From NCBI GenBank assembly GCA_963727245.1, contig CAVSFO010000011.1, positions 124,001 through 188,000 of the forward strand: a stretch of 64,000 nucleotides of DNA, in the 5' to 3' direction. Shown one piece after another: positions 1-8,323 of this stretch. How positions within the stretch are numbered: the stretch's first letter is position 1; every line of letters begins with the position of its first letter. Origin of the DNA: JBKQVT01 sp963727245 (GTDB lineage: Bacteria > Planctomycetota > Planctomycetia > Pirellulales > Thermoguttaceae). A model generated the notes under the pieces. The model was not told the DNA's origin. It saw only the letters and a list, made by a program, of their open reading frames with translations, and searched no databases. Made by a program: the position numbers and the translations under genes.

Positions 1-36
1 GAAGCAGGCGACATTGACCCGGCCGTTCCCGGCATG

Positions 37-117
37 ACACTAGCCCGAAGCGCAAGCGAGGGATGAGCGACGGCAGACCGTGGCGTGGGCACCCTCACTT
101 GCGCTTCGGGCTAGTGT
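37..117. repeat. Palindromic repeat family A, copy 1
   Basis: Two 26-bp arms (37-62 and 92-117) are inverted copies with one mismatch and flank a 29-bp loop. A second copy lies at 45708-45780 and shares both the arm core CGAAGCGCAAGCGAGGG and the loop core CGACGGCAGACCGTGG. Conservation of the loop as well as the stem suggests a mobile or structural element rather than a simple terminator. Confidence 0.85.
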
Positions 118-268
118 TGTGGGTGCCCAGATGGGGCTGTGAAGGGTCGCGAGCGTGGCCGCGAACCACGGCCCCGAGGAATCCCGCATGCCGTTGGGCG
201 GGCACGGGGGCGAGCCCGTCGCCAAAACCCGTTTCACCACCCAAGATTCTTTTATGAAGGAGTGTCCC

Positions 269-697
269 ATGCGACGTTTTCCGGCGTTCCTTGCGATCTT
301 CGGCATCATGGTGATTGCGGCCCTTGCCGTGCCAGCGCCTGCCCAGGACGGTCCGGGCGGCGGTGGTCCCGGCGGCCCGCCGCGCCGGGATGGACCGGGC
401 GGCCGCGGCGGTCCGGCCGGCGGATTCCATCTCATTCCGCCTTTCGCGATCGAGCGGATGAAACTCACGGACGACCAGAAAAAACAGCTCGCCGAACTCG
501 AAAAAGAGACCAAGGCCAAGCTCTACAAGATCCTGACGCCCGAGCAGCGAAAGACCCTGGAGACGGCTCGCCCGCCGCGTCCGAGACAAGGCGGCGGCCG
601 GCGCGGACCCGGTGGCGGCCCGGGTGAGGGCGGTCCTGGTGACGGCGGTCCGGGCGGCGATGAGCCGACCCGGCCTCAACGCCCTGCTTCAGACTAG
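269..697 (+). CDS. Exported Gly/Pro-rich protein with Spy/CpxP-like LTxxQ motif
   Basis: A 142-residue protein. The start at 269 is chosen because AAGGAG lies 6 bases upstream; an in-frame ATG at 254 has no such site. Residues 1-25 form a signal peptide ending in APAQ. A Gly-Pro-Arg-rich linker follows. Around residues 65-95 is a helical segment with LTDDQKKQLAELEKE and a second LTPEQRKTLE, the repeated LTxxQ pattern of the periplasmic chaperones Spy and CpxP. The C-terminal third is again Gly/Pro/Arg-rich and low in complexity. Short LTxxQ proteins with glycine tails are common in planctomycetes; a chaperone or metal-sensing role is inferred, not shown. It appears to be monocistronic. Confidence 0.6.
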   Translation: MRRFPAFLAIFGIMVIAALAVPAPAQDGPGGGGPGGPPRRDGPGGRGGPAGGFHLIPPFAIERMKLTDDQKKQLAELEKETKAKLYKILTPEQRKTLETARPPRPRQGGGRRGPGGGPGEGGPGDGGPGGDEPTRPQRPASD

Positions 698-1056
698 CCC
701 GTCCATTGAAACCGTGGAGGGCGCACTATCGCGGACGGCGCCGGAGGCTGCACTGGGCGGCACGCCGTGAACGTGCAGCTTTGGCTGAAAAACGATGTCG
801 CCGCATGTCGCAAAGAGCGTGTCGAGCTGCGCACCGCCGAAGCGCAGCCGGCCGGTCGCCGCCAAGTTTCGCGACATTCTTGTCACATGCCGGGCTTCGT
901 TGTCACGCCATAAGCCATTGTCCTGAATGATGTTACAGAGAAATCTATTCTAGTTAGGCATATGCCTGCCCCCCCAGCTCTTGCCAAATGTGACGAAAAT
1001 GTTACACTGCTCGGCCAGCGTCGGCCCAGGTCTTTCTTGCGGAGGCAGGTGGCTTC
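698..1056 (+). other. Intergenic leader upstream of the amt-like gene
   Basis: 359 bases without a convincing gene; the short frames here have no recognisable product. ATGTTACA occurs twice (about 929-936 and 999-1006), which could be a regulator half-site but is too little to name one. I looked for a sigma-54 GG-N10-GC promoter, expected for nitrogen-controlled amt genes elsewhere, and did not find a good one. Confidence 0.4.
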
Positions 1057-2571
1057 ATGAGGTTCGCCAAGAGTCTTGGGAAGGTTTTTTCGTTCCTTAT
1101 TTTGCTGGCGGCAGTTTGGACGCCGAGCTCCATCTGCCGGGCCGATTCGCCCAGTGAACAGACGAAGCCGGAAGCTTCCGTGACCGTGCTGCCGAAATGC
1201 AGCGCGGCCGATAACGCCTGGATCCTCGTCTCATCGGCCCTGGTCCTGATGATGACTGCACCCGGGCTGGCACTTTTCTATTGCGGCTTGGTCCGCAAGA
1301 AGAACGTGCTGAGCGTCATGATGCAGTGCCTCTTCATGATGTGCCTGATGACCTTGATCTGGGCCCTCTACGGCTACAGTCTGGTTTTCGGCGGCAAGCA
1401 ACCGTGGATTGGAGACTTCAGTTATCTGCTCATGCACGGAGTCAATGCGGAGTGGACATCCAGGGGGGCCTATCTGCCGGTCCTGCCCGATACAACGCTC
1501 TACGCGATGACGCACATGATCTACCAGGGGATGTTTTTCATCATTACGCCCACCCTGATTTGCGGAGCCTTTGCCGAGCGGATGAAATTCAGCACCATGG
1601 CCGTGTTCATGGTGCTCTGGGGCACGTTCATCTACTGTCCGCTGGCTCATTGGCTCTGGGGTAATGGCGGGGCGCTCAGTCTGACGGGCAATCCGAACCA
1701 GTCGCTGTTGGGCGGGGCGATCGATTTTGCCGGCGGCACCGTGGTTCATACCAGTTCCGGCGTGTCGGCGCTGGTATGCGCCTTGATGTTGGGCAAGCGA
1801 TTCGAGTACGGCAAGGAAGAAATGCGGCCACACAATATGACTTACACGGCGATTGGTGCGGCCATGCTCTGGGTCGGCTGGTTCGGTTTCAATGCCGGAA
1901 GTGCCCTGAGCGCCGGCAGCCTGGCGACCTGTGCCTTCGCGGCGACCCATTTTGCCGCAGCCTCGGGCGGAATGACTTGGGCGGCCTTGGAATGGTATTT
2001 CCGCGGCAAGCCGAGCATCCTGGGCGTCTGCTCGGGCTTGGTGGCCGGACTGGCCACGATTACCCAGGCGGCCGGTTATGTCACCCTCGGACACGCCCTG
2101 CTCATCGGCGTGATCGGCACCACGGTTTGCTATACGGCTTGTACGGCGGTGAAGTCGTACTTCGGCTACGACGACTCCTTGGACGTTTTCGGTGTCCATG
2201 GGGTAGCCGGGACGTTGGGGGCGATTCTGACGGGAATTTTTGCTACCCGGGCCACCGGGGCGTTTGCCGGCGATCCCAATCCGGTCCTGCACAGCATGAA
2301 ACTGGGGCTCTTGGAAGGTGGTTCCATTTGGAAGGGGCAATTACTGGCCACGGGAATGGCCTGGGTGTTGGCCGTCGTCGGTACCTTCGTCATCCTCAAG
2401 GTGCTCGATATCGTCATGGGCTTGAGGGTCTCACGGCAGGCTGAAATCGAGGGGTTGGAACGTCAGCCAGCACGGCGAAGAGGGTTATATCTTCTATTAA
2501 GCCCTTCCAAGACTACGAACATGGCCTCCCCCGAGGTTCGTGAACTGGACAATGGTCTCATGGAACTGTAA
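1057..2571 (+). CDS. amt: Ammonium transporter (Amt family), 3' end frameshifted
   Basis: Inner-membrane ammonium channel. Residues 1-30 resemble a signal peptide and are followed by the Amt core of about eleven membrane segments. The pore twin histidines are visible as H231 (VVHTSSG) and H381 (FGVHGVAG). The cytoplasmic tail reads GLRVSRQAEIEGL and then leaves the family. One extra A near 2459-2460 explains this: without it the frame reads HGEEGYIFY, the conserved Amt ending, and stops at TAA 2498-2500. The uncorrected frame runs on to 2571. The P-II gene follows directly and its product is expected to bind this transporter. Identity is certain; whether the shift is real or a sequence error is not. 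Confidence 0.93.
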   Translation: MRFAKSLGKVFSFLILLAAVWTPSSICRADSPSEQTKPEASVTVLPKCSAADNAWILVSSALVLMMTAPGLALFYCGLVRKKNVLSVMMQCLFMMCLMTLIWALYGYSLVFGGKQPWIGDFSYLLMHGVNAEWTSRGAYLPVLPDTTLYAMTHMIYQGMFFIITPTLICGAFAERMKFSTMAVFMVLWGTFIYCPLAHWLWGNGGALSLTGNPNQSLLGGAIDFAGGTVVHTSSGVSALVCALMLGKRFEYGKEEMRPHNMTYTAIGAAMLWVGWFGFNAGSALSAGSLATCAFAATHFAAASGGMTWAALEWYFRGKPSILGVCSGLVAGLATITQAAGYVTLGHALLIGVIGTTVCYTACTAVKSYFGYDDSLDVFGVHGVAGTLGAILTGIFATRATGAFAGDPNPVLHSMKLGLLEGGSIWKGQLLATGMAWVLAVVGTFVILKVLDIVMGLRVSRQAEIEGLERQPARRRGLYLLLSPSKTTNMASPEVRELDNGLMEL

Positions 2572-2632
2572 TCACGGCTCAATGCCGGACGGGGGCCGCC
2601 GGGCGTGAGCAAGGGTTGCCAGGAGCTTTCGG

Positions 2633-2971
2633 ATGAAAAAAATAGAAGCCATTATCCGGCACTTCAAGCTCGACGAAGTCAAGCAGGCGCTCACCGAGCG
2701 CGGAATCGCCGGCATGACCGTCTCGGAAGTCCGCGGTTTCGGCCGCCAGAAGGGCCATAAGGAGATGTATCGCGGGACCGAATACAAAGTCGACTTCGTG
2801 CCCAAGATCAAGATCGAGGTCGTCGTTCCCGATTCCAAACTCCAGATGGTGCTCGATACCATCATGGCAGCCGCCCAGACGGGCGAGGTCGGCGACGGTA
2901 AGATGTTCGTCTCCGAGTTGGCCGACGTCATTCGTATTCGCACCGGCGAGTCGGGGTCAGAGGCGATATGA
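2633..2971 (+). CDS. glnK: P-II nitrogen regulatory protein (GlnK/GlnB)
   Basis: A 112-residue P-II signalling protein, the normal family length. Tyr51, the uridylylation site, lies in the T-loop EMYRGTEYKVDF. The B-loop TGEVGDGKMF and C-terminal IRIRTGE are conserved. P-II trimers sense ATP/ADP and 2-oxoglutarate and block Amt when nitrogen is plentiful. AGGAG lies 7 bases before the ATG. It follows the ammonium transporter in the same direction, the standard amtB-glnK arrangement, and is probably co-transcribed with it. Confidence 0.95.
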   Translation: MKKIEAIIRHFKLDEVKQALTERGIAGMTVSEVRGFGRQKGHKEMYRGTEYKVDFVPKIKIEVVVPDSKLQMVLDTIMAAAQTGEVGDGKMFVSELADVIRIRTGESGSEAI

Positions 2972-3020
2972 TCGCGCGACCTTGCCCCACCCTACGGCGA
3001 GAAATTCGGGCTAAGCTACT

Positions 3021-3446
3021 TCACTGCGACCGTTCCAGCGGCGAGGGGACGGTTTGCAGGAAGCGGCCGCCGCTTTCGTACCAGCCGTGCTTGGTGAAAC
3101 GGCACCATGTCAAGTCGACGAGGAATCCCGCCCAGTGGCCGCCGCTTTCGAGCGAGGCGATCATGCGGCGATAGGGGAGCGGCTGGGGGTGAAAAAAGCC
3201 GAGGCCCCGTTGCGAGAGATGCTTTCCCACCACGACGATGCTTTCGCCGCAGGGGGTCCGTCCGTCACGGCCCACCGGCGTCAGGTGAATCAGGTAGGGA
3301 AAAGGATGGCGCGTCTCGCGACGCCGCTCCGTCAGGTCGTGATGCGGATACAGGGACGTCAGGATCGCCCAGATTTCGCCGCTCACGTCGGGGTCGGCGG
3401 CAGAGGTCGGTTCGGGCAGCAGGTCGAGATTTGGCTGGCTCAACAT
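3021..3446 (-). CDS. PilZ-like domain protein
   Basis: A 141-residue cytoplasmic protein. The centre carries an RRRETRHPFPYLIHLTP stretch followed by VVVGKHLSQRGLGFFH. This matches the PilZ layout of an RxxxR basic motif, a beta strand, then a D/NxSxxG-like turn; here the turn is HLSQRG, so the usual Asp/Asn is replaced. The C-terminal WCRFTKHGWYESGGRF is typical of planctomycete members. PilZ proteins bind cyclic di-GMP; the weak second motif makes ligand binding uncertain. It stands alone, convergent with glnK. Confidence 0.55.
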   Translation of the reverse strand: MLSQPNLDLLPEPTSAADPDVSGEIWAILTSLYPHHDLTERRRETRHPFPYLIHLTPVGRDGRTPCGESIVVVGKHLSQRGLGFFHPQPLPYRRMIASLESGGHWAGFLVDLTWCRFTKHGWYESGGRFLQTVPSPLERSQ

Positions 3447-3637
3447 GACAAACTGAAGAGGTTCGGAGGAAGAGAAGCAGAAGAGATCGCGTTGCGGCCA
3501 GCGGCCCGAACACCGGCCAATTGAAGCCTAGGTCGCCAAGGGCGGGCTGTCAAATTTTGTCGCTTATCTTTCCGTTTATTCCGGCAGAAAGTCTTGCGCG
3601 GGGGCGGGGCCGCCCTTCCGCCACCATCTGAGGCCCG

Positions 3638-3766
3638 GCGACGATATCCGGTGGCTGACGCCACCGGCTCGCTCTGAGGTAGGGCGACGATATCCGGTGG
3701 CTCACGCCACCGGCTCGCTGTGGTTTCCCTCCTTCCGCCCTCCGCCTTCCGCCTTCCCCCTTCCGC
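3638..3766. repeat. Family F repeat: tandem 36-bp palindromic units plus TTCCGCC tract
   Basis: Two 36-bp units (3638-3673, 3684-3719) differ at one base. Each contains the palindrome CCGGTGGCTGACGCCACCGG or its one-base variant. A pyrimidine tract of TTCCGCC-type repeats follows at 3727-3766. The same combination of a CCGG palindrome and a GGCGGA/TCCGCC tract occurs at 22883-23109, so the two are probably related. Confidence 0.75.
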
Positions 3767-3814
3767 GGCTATACTTCTGGTGATTCTCCCCCTTCAGTCA
3801 CGGGAGGCCGTCCC

Positions 3815-4366
3815 ATGCGACGAGTCTGGCTTGCCATCCGCATTTTCTTTCTGACCTTGTTTCGAGCCGACGCAGCCCGGCAGGTGAGCGAGTTGTTGGC
3901 GCGGCGTGCGGCCGCCGGCGCGATGCCGGTCGAGCCGCCAGCGGCCAAGCCGGTGAAAGTGGAAGCCAAAGCGGCCCCCGCGCCGGCCCGCAGCGACGCC
4001 GTCACGCTGCTGGCGACGTTGCAGCGGGAGGCGCGGCTGGTGGATTTCGTGCAGGAGCCGCTGGACGCTTACAGCGACGCCCAGATCGGCGCCGCCGCCC
4101 GCGACGTCCACCGCGAGTGCGGCAAAGTTCTCGCGCGGCTGTTTGCGATGCGGCCGATCCTGGCGGCGGCCGAAGGCGCCACGGTGGAAGTGCCGGCGGG
4201 CTTCGACGGTGGCCGCTATCGGCTCACGGGCAACGTGACGGGCCCGGCGCCGTTTCACGGCCGCCTGGTCCACCATGGCTGGGAGGTGGAGAAGTGCGAG
4301 CTGCCCGCCTGGTCGGGGACCGCAACGGCCGCCCGCGTCGTGGCGCCGGTGGAAGTTGAATTATGA
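3815..4366 (+). CDS. DUF2760 protein
   Basis: A 183-residue protein with a short hydrophobic N-terminus (IRIFFLTLF), an Ala/Pro-rich linker (about residues 35-60), and a C-terminal DUF2760 domain with helices around ATLQREARLVDFVQEPL and a beta-rich end (RYRLTGNVTG, HHGWEVEKCELP). DUF2760 proteins are typically encoded just before Hsp70-family genes, as here: the stop TGA (4364-4366) overlaps the next ATG (4363). That implies translational coupling and a shared function, perhaps as a partner of the atypical Hsp70. GGGAGG precedes the start. The exact role is unknown. Confidence 0.8.
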   Translation: MRRVWLAIRIFFLTLFRADAARQVSELLARRAAAGAMPVEPPAAKPVKVEAKAAPAPARSDAVTLLATLQREARLVDFVQEPLDAYSDAQIGAAARDVHRECGKVLARLFAMRPILAAAEGATVEVPAGFDGGRYRLTGNVTGPAPFHGRLVHHGWEVEKCELPAWSGTATAARVVAPVEVEL

Positions 4367-6169
4367 CAGCCCAATACGTACTTGGCATCGATCTGGGCAC
4401 CACCAACAGCGTGCTCTGCTACGCGCCGCTGGCGGCGGAGGCGCAGATCGAGGTGCTGCCGATTCCGCAACTGGTCGCGGCCGATACCGTCGAGTCGCGG
4501 ACCATGCTGCCGTCGTTCACCTATCTGGCCAGCCAGCCCGAGACCGGCGGCGGCGCGTTGGATTTGCCCTGGGTGAAGGGGCGGGATTTCGCCGTCGGCG
4601 AGTTTGCCCGGCGGCGCGGCGCCGAGGCCCCGGAGCGGACCGTGGGGGCGGCCAAGTCGTGGCTGGCCTATAGCCGAGTGGACCGCCGCCAGCCGCTTTT
4701 GCCCTGGGGGGCGGCGGCCGGCGTGCCGAAGATTTCGCCGGTGGCGGCCTCGCAACGCTACTTGGAACACCTGGTGGCCGCGTGGGAAGCGGCCTTTCCC
4801 CAGGCCCCGGCGGCCCGGCAGATGGTCGTCCTCACCGTGCCGGCCTCCTTCGACGCCAGCGCCCGCGAGCTGACCCGCGAGGCCGCCCTGGCCGCCGGCC
4901 TGCCCCAGGACCTCGTGCTGCTGGAAGAGCCGCAGGCGGCCGTCTATGCCTGGCTGGCCGATCGCGGCCAGAATTGGCGGCGAAGCCTCACGCTGGGCGA
5001 TATCCTGCTGGTCTGCGACGTCGGCGGCGGCACCACCGACCTGACGCTGGTGGGCGTGGCCGAAGAGCAGGGCGAGCTGGTCCTGCAACGGCTGGCCGTC
5101 GGCAACCACCTGCTGGTCGGCGGCGACAACATGGACCTGGCCCTGGCCCATTTCGTCGCCGCCCGCTTCGCCGAGAAGGGCGTCAAGCTCGATCCGTGGC
5201 AATCCGTTGCGCTCTGGCATTCCTGCCGCGCGGCCAAGGAAGCCCTGCTGGCCGGCACTGCGGACGGCGCGGAAAAATATCCCGTCGCCGTCCTCGGCCG
5301 CGGCAGCCGCGTCATCGGCGGCACGGTCTCGGTCGAGGTCGATCGCCAGAGCGTCAGCCGCTTGCTCTTGGACGGCTTCTTCCCGCAGTGCCAGGTGACG
5401 GACCGGCCGGCGCCGCGGGCGGTCTCCGGTTTCCGCGAGTTGGGCTTGCCCTATGAGGCCGACACGGCGGTCACCCGCCACCTGGCCGCCTTCCTCCAGG
5501 CGCACGGCCGGCCGCAGGGCGAGCCGGTCCGTCCCACGCGCGTGCTCTTCAACGGCGGCGTCTTCAAGGCCGAGGCCCTGCGCGGGCGGCTGCTGGACGT
5601 GCTGGGCCAGTGGTTCGGCCCGCAGCAGTCGCCCCGGCTGTTGGAAGGCCGGCACGACCTGGACCATGCCGTCGCCCGCGGCGCTGCCTATTACGGCTGG
5701 GCGAAGCAAACGGGCGGAGTGCGAATTCGCGGCGGCGCGGCCCGCGCCTACTATGTCGGCATCGAGACGGCCGGCCTGGCCGTGCCCGGGGCCCCGCGGC
5801 CGCTCCGCGGCGCTGTGCGTCGTGCCCATGGGCATGGAAGAGGGCGCCGGGGCCGAGGTTCCTTCCGACGAGATTGGGCTGGTGGTGGGCCAGCCGGCGC
5901 AGTTCCGCTTCTTCAGTTCGTCGGTCCGCAAGGAGGACCGGCCCGGCGAGGTCTTGGCCAGTTGGACTGCCGACGAGTTGGAGGAGACCGACTCGCTGGA
6001 GACGACGTTGCCGGCGGTCGAGGGGAGCGAGGACGTTTACGTGCCGGTGCGGTTCCACTCGCGGATTACCGAGTTGGGCGTGTTGGAACTGTGGTGTGTC
6101 GGCACGAAGCATCCCGGCCGCTGGAAGCTGGAATTCAGCGTCCGCCAAGCGGCGGCGGGCGAGGAGTGA
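4363..6169 (+). CDS. Hsp70-family (DnaK-like) ATPase, one frameshift
   Basis: About 601 residues once repaired. Actin/Hsp70 ATP-binding motifs are clear: phosphate-1 LGIDLGTTNSVLCY at residue 4, phosphate-2 CDVGGGTTDLTLV near 220, the GGDNMD loop, and an adenosine-site LFNGGVFKAEALRGR near 390. The C-terminal part (FRFFSSSVRKED to VRFHSRITELGVLEL) is a beta domain unlike the standard peptide-binding domain, so this is an Hsp70-like protein rather than housekeeping DnaK. One extra G near 5809-5810 shifts the frame; afterwards reading resumes as ALCVVPMGMEEG and ends at TGA 6169. It overlaps the DUF2760 gene by four bases. The client is unknown. Confidence 0.85.
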
Positions 6170-6436
6170 GGGCGGGTGGGCTTCGCGCAGGCGCGGCGCA
6201 CCCACCGAACTCCGATTGGGCAGGCAGGGGCGTCCGGCGTTGGGGCAAACACGTCATGACGGCCGAGATTCCCGGCGTGTCTCCTGCTTCTTTGGCGTGC
6301 CCTGGTCGGCGCGCTCATCGGACCCGTCCTCAAAAACGAGCCCCAATTGCGACACTACAAGGGCGAGAATCGTCTCGAACTTGTGGGGCGGGGAAAAAAT
6401 GGCGTCATCGAGTCTGCGAAGCCAATCGAACATCGT

Positions 6437-7009
6437 TTACTTTGACACTTTGAATTGCGCTTCGCCGAGGACAACCGCGCAAAACGTGTCCTTCAGAAGA
6501 GGCGCAACTTGTTTGGGGTCTTGCACGCGGTTGAGGATCACTCCCAGCATGCGCAAGGCGATGTTATGTCTGCGTGCGTTGATTGCAAAACGAAAGGGGA
6601 GCAGGACCATGAGCTCGACAATTGAACCGCCGAAGAACGCCCCCGCCCGGGCACTAACATCGGCGTTCGCCACTCCCGAATAAAGGACAACCAGACCGAA
6701 TACAAACAGGACGAGGGCCATTCCGTAGGAGATCCACTCGAAGGCTCGGTTTTCGCGCAAGGCTTGCGAGATGACTGCCTGCGCATCTGCAAATTGGAGC
6801 GAAGTCTTGTCCGGGTAACTCAGTTTCTTGTACGCCCGGATAAGGTCGTCGTCCGTGATTACCTCCGTGGTCGATAACCGATTCGCCTCCCAGAGCAAAG
6901 TCTCCCGCAGCGTAGAGAGCAGGCCCGGCAGTTCCGTCCTGGCTGAAGGATCAAGCGGCTTCTCGAGATTGTCCGTCGCAGACTCGGCCGGCTCCTGCGG
7001 TTCCACCAT
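6437..7009 (-). CDS. Orphan protein with a two-helix membrane hairpin
   Basis: 190 residues, not a family I can name. Residues 1-95 are hydrophilic and helical (DDDLIRAYKKLSYPDKTS). Two hydrophobic helices follow (about 98-117 YGMALVLFVFGLVVLYSG; 127-143 FFGGSIVELMVLLPF), and the last 45 residues are soluble helix. The single hairpin between soluble helices resembles membrane modules of bacterial immunity or cell-death proteins, such as the TRADD-N-associated membrane domain; I offer this only as a weak analogy. A small gene (6859-7230) starts upstream in another frame and overlaps it, which suggests a two-gene unit or one frameshifted gene. Confidence 0.55.
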   Translation of the reverse strand: MVEPQEPAESATDNLEKPLDPSARTELPGLLSTLRETLLWEANRLSTTEVITDDDLIRAYKKLSYPDKTSLQFADAQAVISQALRENRAFEWISYGMALVLFVFGLVVLYSGVANADVSARAGAFFGGSIVELMVLLPFRFAINARRHNIALRMLGVILNRVQDPKQVAPLLKDTFCAVVLGEAQFKVSK

Positions 7010-7230
7010 CGGAACTCTCCGTCAGTTGTCTGAGCACCTGATCGAACAAGAACGTGGTCGAGAGAGGACAAAACGTGCTCCACCTTCGCGATCGGGGAGC
7101 CAGATTCGTGGGCAAGTTGGACGCTGCGGTCCAGCAAAAGTCGTTCGACCAATTGGCCGGCATGAAAGGCAAACGTGCTTGCACCAACACTCACCAATAT
7201 CCGTTCATCGAGGACCGAGGACATCGCCAT
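6859..7230 (-). CDS. Small helical protein upstream of the membrane-hairpin gene
   Basis: Only the first 70 or so residues look like real protein: ILVSVGASTFAFHAGQLVERL, then AKVEHVLSSLDHVL. These are amphipathic helices whose ending looks a little like a histone fold. After residue 73 the frame becomes Arg/Ser-rich, and the 6437-7009 gene starts in another frame at exactly that point. Either this is a small upstream gene overlapping the next, or one base is wrong near 7010 and the two are one protein of about 260 residues with a soluble N-terminal domain. I favour the second reading slightly. Confidence 0.4.
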   Translation of the reverse strand: MAMSSVLDERILVSVGASTFAFHAGQLVERLLLDRSVQLAHESGSPIAKVEHVLSSLDHVLVRSGAQTTDGEFRWWNRRSRPSLRRTISRSRLILQPGRNCRACSLRCGRLCSGRRIGYRPRR

Positions 7231-7482
7231 TCCTCCTTGAGACTCGTCTCCTCCATAAGAAAATCAGCACACGGGGAGAAAGATACCACATGCGGCCATC
7301 ACGAGCAAGACGAGGACTCTCTCGGCCGGCCTCGTACCACGCGTACCACCGGGAGGGGGTCTGTCTGCTAGCTCCGATTGCTGTGCCGGCGCGGCAACCA
7401 CGGGGATGCGTCCCGCGGGTTGGCATCTCCTACTCCGCACCCACCGCAACCTCAATCATCCCCGGCTCGTCCCGCCCCGCAG

Positions 7483-8124
7483 CTACTCGTTCCCCGCGCC
7501 GGCATCCTTGCCGAACAGGGCCTTCATGCAGATCTGCGACCAGGTCTCGAAGCCGCTCATGTCGGCCAGGATTTCCGCCACCGGGCGAAAGCCGCAGTCG
7601 ATGATCTCCGCTTCCCGCGGACGGACCGCCGGCCGCTGGACGTCGAAGACGTGGACGACGCCCAAGTGGACGCGTCCCACCTCGGTCTGGTCGTCGTTGA
7701 TCAGGCCGACGCAGCGGGCGGTGTAGGGCGTGTCGATGGCCACTTCTTCCTCGATCTCGCGGCGCATGCCCTCTTCATAGGGATGGCCGCCGTCGCTCGG
7801 GGCGTCGATGGCCGAGATATGGCCGCCGATGCCCACGCTCCGCTTGCGGTGCAGGCGGCCTTCGCCCATGCCGGCGCCCCGGGTGTACTGAAAGACCGTC
7901 TCGCGGCCCTGCGGGTCGCAGTGGCGAAAGATCACGTAGGGAATCAACTGCTTGAAGCCCGGGTCCTGCTCCACCTCGGCCCGCGGGCGATAGCCGACGT
8001 GCTGGGGACTGAAGAGCACGGCCAGATAGCGCTCGACCTCGCGGCAGAACCCCTGAAAGTAGCCGATCTGGCGAAACAACTCGCTGGGAACGACCAACAC
8101 CCGCTCGCTCTGAATCTCGCTCAC
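7483..8124 (-). CDS. NUDIX hydrolase-fold protein
   Basis: 213 residues from a GTG at 8124, chosen because AAAGGA lies 7 bases upstream on this strand. The NUDIX signature is present around residues 112-140: GGHIS, then GGHPYEEGMRREIEEEV, matching G-x5-E-x7-RE-x-x-EE. NUDIX enzymes hydrolyse nucleoside diphosphates linked to another moiety; the substrate cannot be read from the sequence. The N-terminal SERVLVVPSELF and QLIPYVIFRH match a planctomycete/cyanobacterial group described as NUDIX-like phosphoesterases. It stands alone, downstream of queA on the same strand and separated from it by a family B repeat. Confidence 0.75.
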   Translation of the reverse strand: MSEIQSERVLVVPSELFRQIGYFQGFCREVERYLAVLFSPQHVGYRPRAEVEQDPGFKQLIPYVIFRHCDPQGRETVFQYTRGAGMGEGRLHRKRSVGIGGHISAIDAPSDGGHPYEEGMRREIEEEVAIDTPYTARCVGLINDDQTEVGRVHLGVVHVFDVQRPAVRPREAEIIDCGFRPVAEILADMSGFETWSQICMKALFGKDAGAGNE

Positions 8125-8190
8125 GAACCAATCCTTTCTTGTCACCAGGGGACGGCAGAGTAATGAGCCACTCAAATGGAACCTTATGAT

Positions 8191-8277
8191 CTATGGGTGC
8201 CACTGCTGGCTTGTCCAGCAGTGCCGAGTTGCCGCTGGGGGCAACACTGCTGGACTAGCCAGCAGTGGCACCCATAG
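8191..8277. repeat. Palindromic repeat family B, copy 1
   Basis: A near-perfect 33-bp inverted repeat (arms 8191-8223 and 8245-8277; one mismatch, TTGTCCAGC against GACTAGCC) with a short loop. Core arm: GTGCCACTGCTGGCTTG. Three other copies lie at 30462, 37644 and 41470. Each arm carries its own smaller palindrome, CTGCTGG...CCAGCAG, so a transcript could fold as a long hairpin or a cloverleaf. Confidence 0.9.
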
Positions 8278-8323
8278 TACCAAGTTCACCCGGAACACAA
8301 TCTCTTAATCCTTAAGCAGCACC

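Noticed and set aside
698..1056. Sigma-54/NtrC promoter for the amt-like gene
   Set aside because: No convincing GG-N10-GC element; ATGTTACA occurs twice but has no known meaning.
2968..3174. Short plus-strand frame after glnK
   Set aside because: It lies opposite the PilZ-like gene, has no ribosome site and no recognisable sequence.
3638..3719. Two near-identical 36-bp units as a possible CRISPR array
   Set aside because: Only two units with a 10-bp gap, strongly palindromic across their whole length, no cas genes; the same holds for 22883-23109.
4255..5931. Long minus-strand open frame opposite the Hsp70-like gene; similar ones at 1231-2340, 28588-30501, 31181-32674, 36046-37632 and 53820-54094
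   Set aside because: They mirror real genes on the other strand, have Arg/Gly/His-rich compositions typical of antisense frames in GC-rich DNA, and show no domain.
8191..8277. Family B palindromes as ordinary rho-independent terminators
   Set aside because: No T run follows either arm, copies also occur inside coding sequence, and one lies between two same-strand genes.
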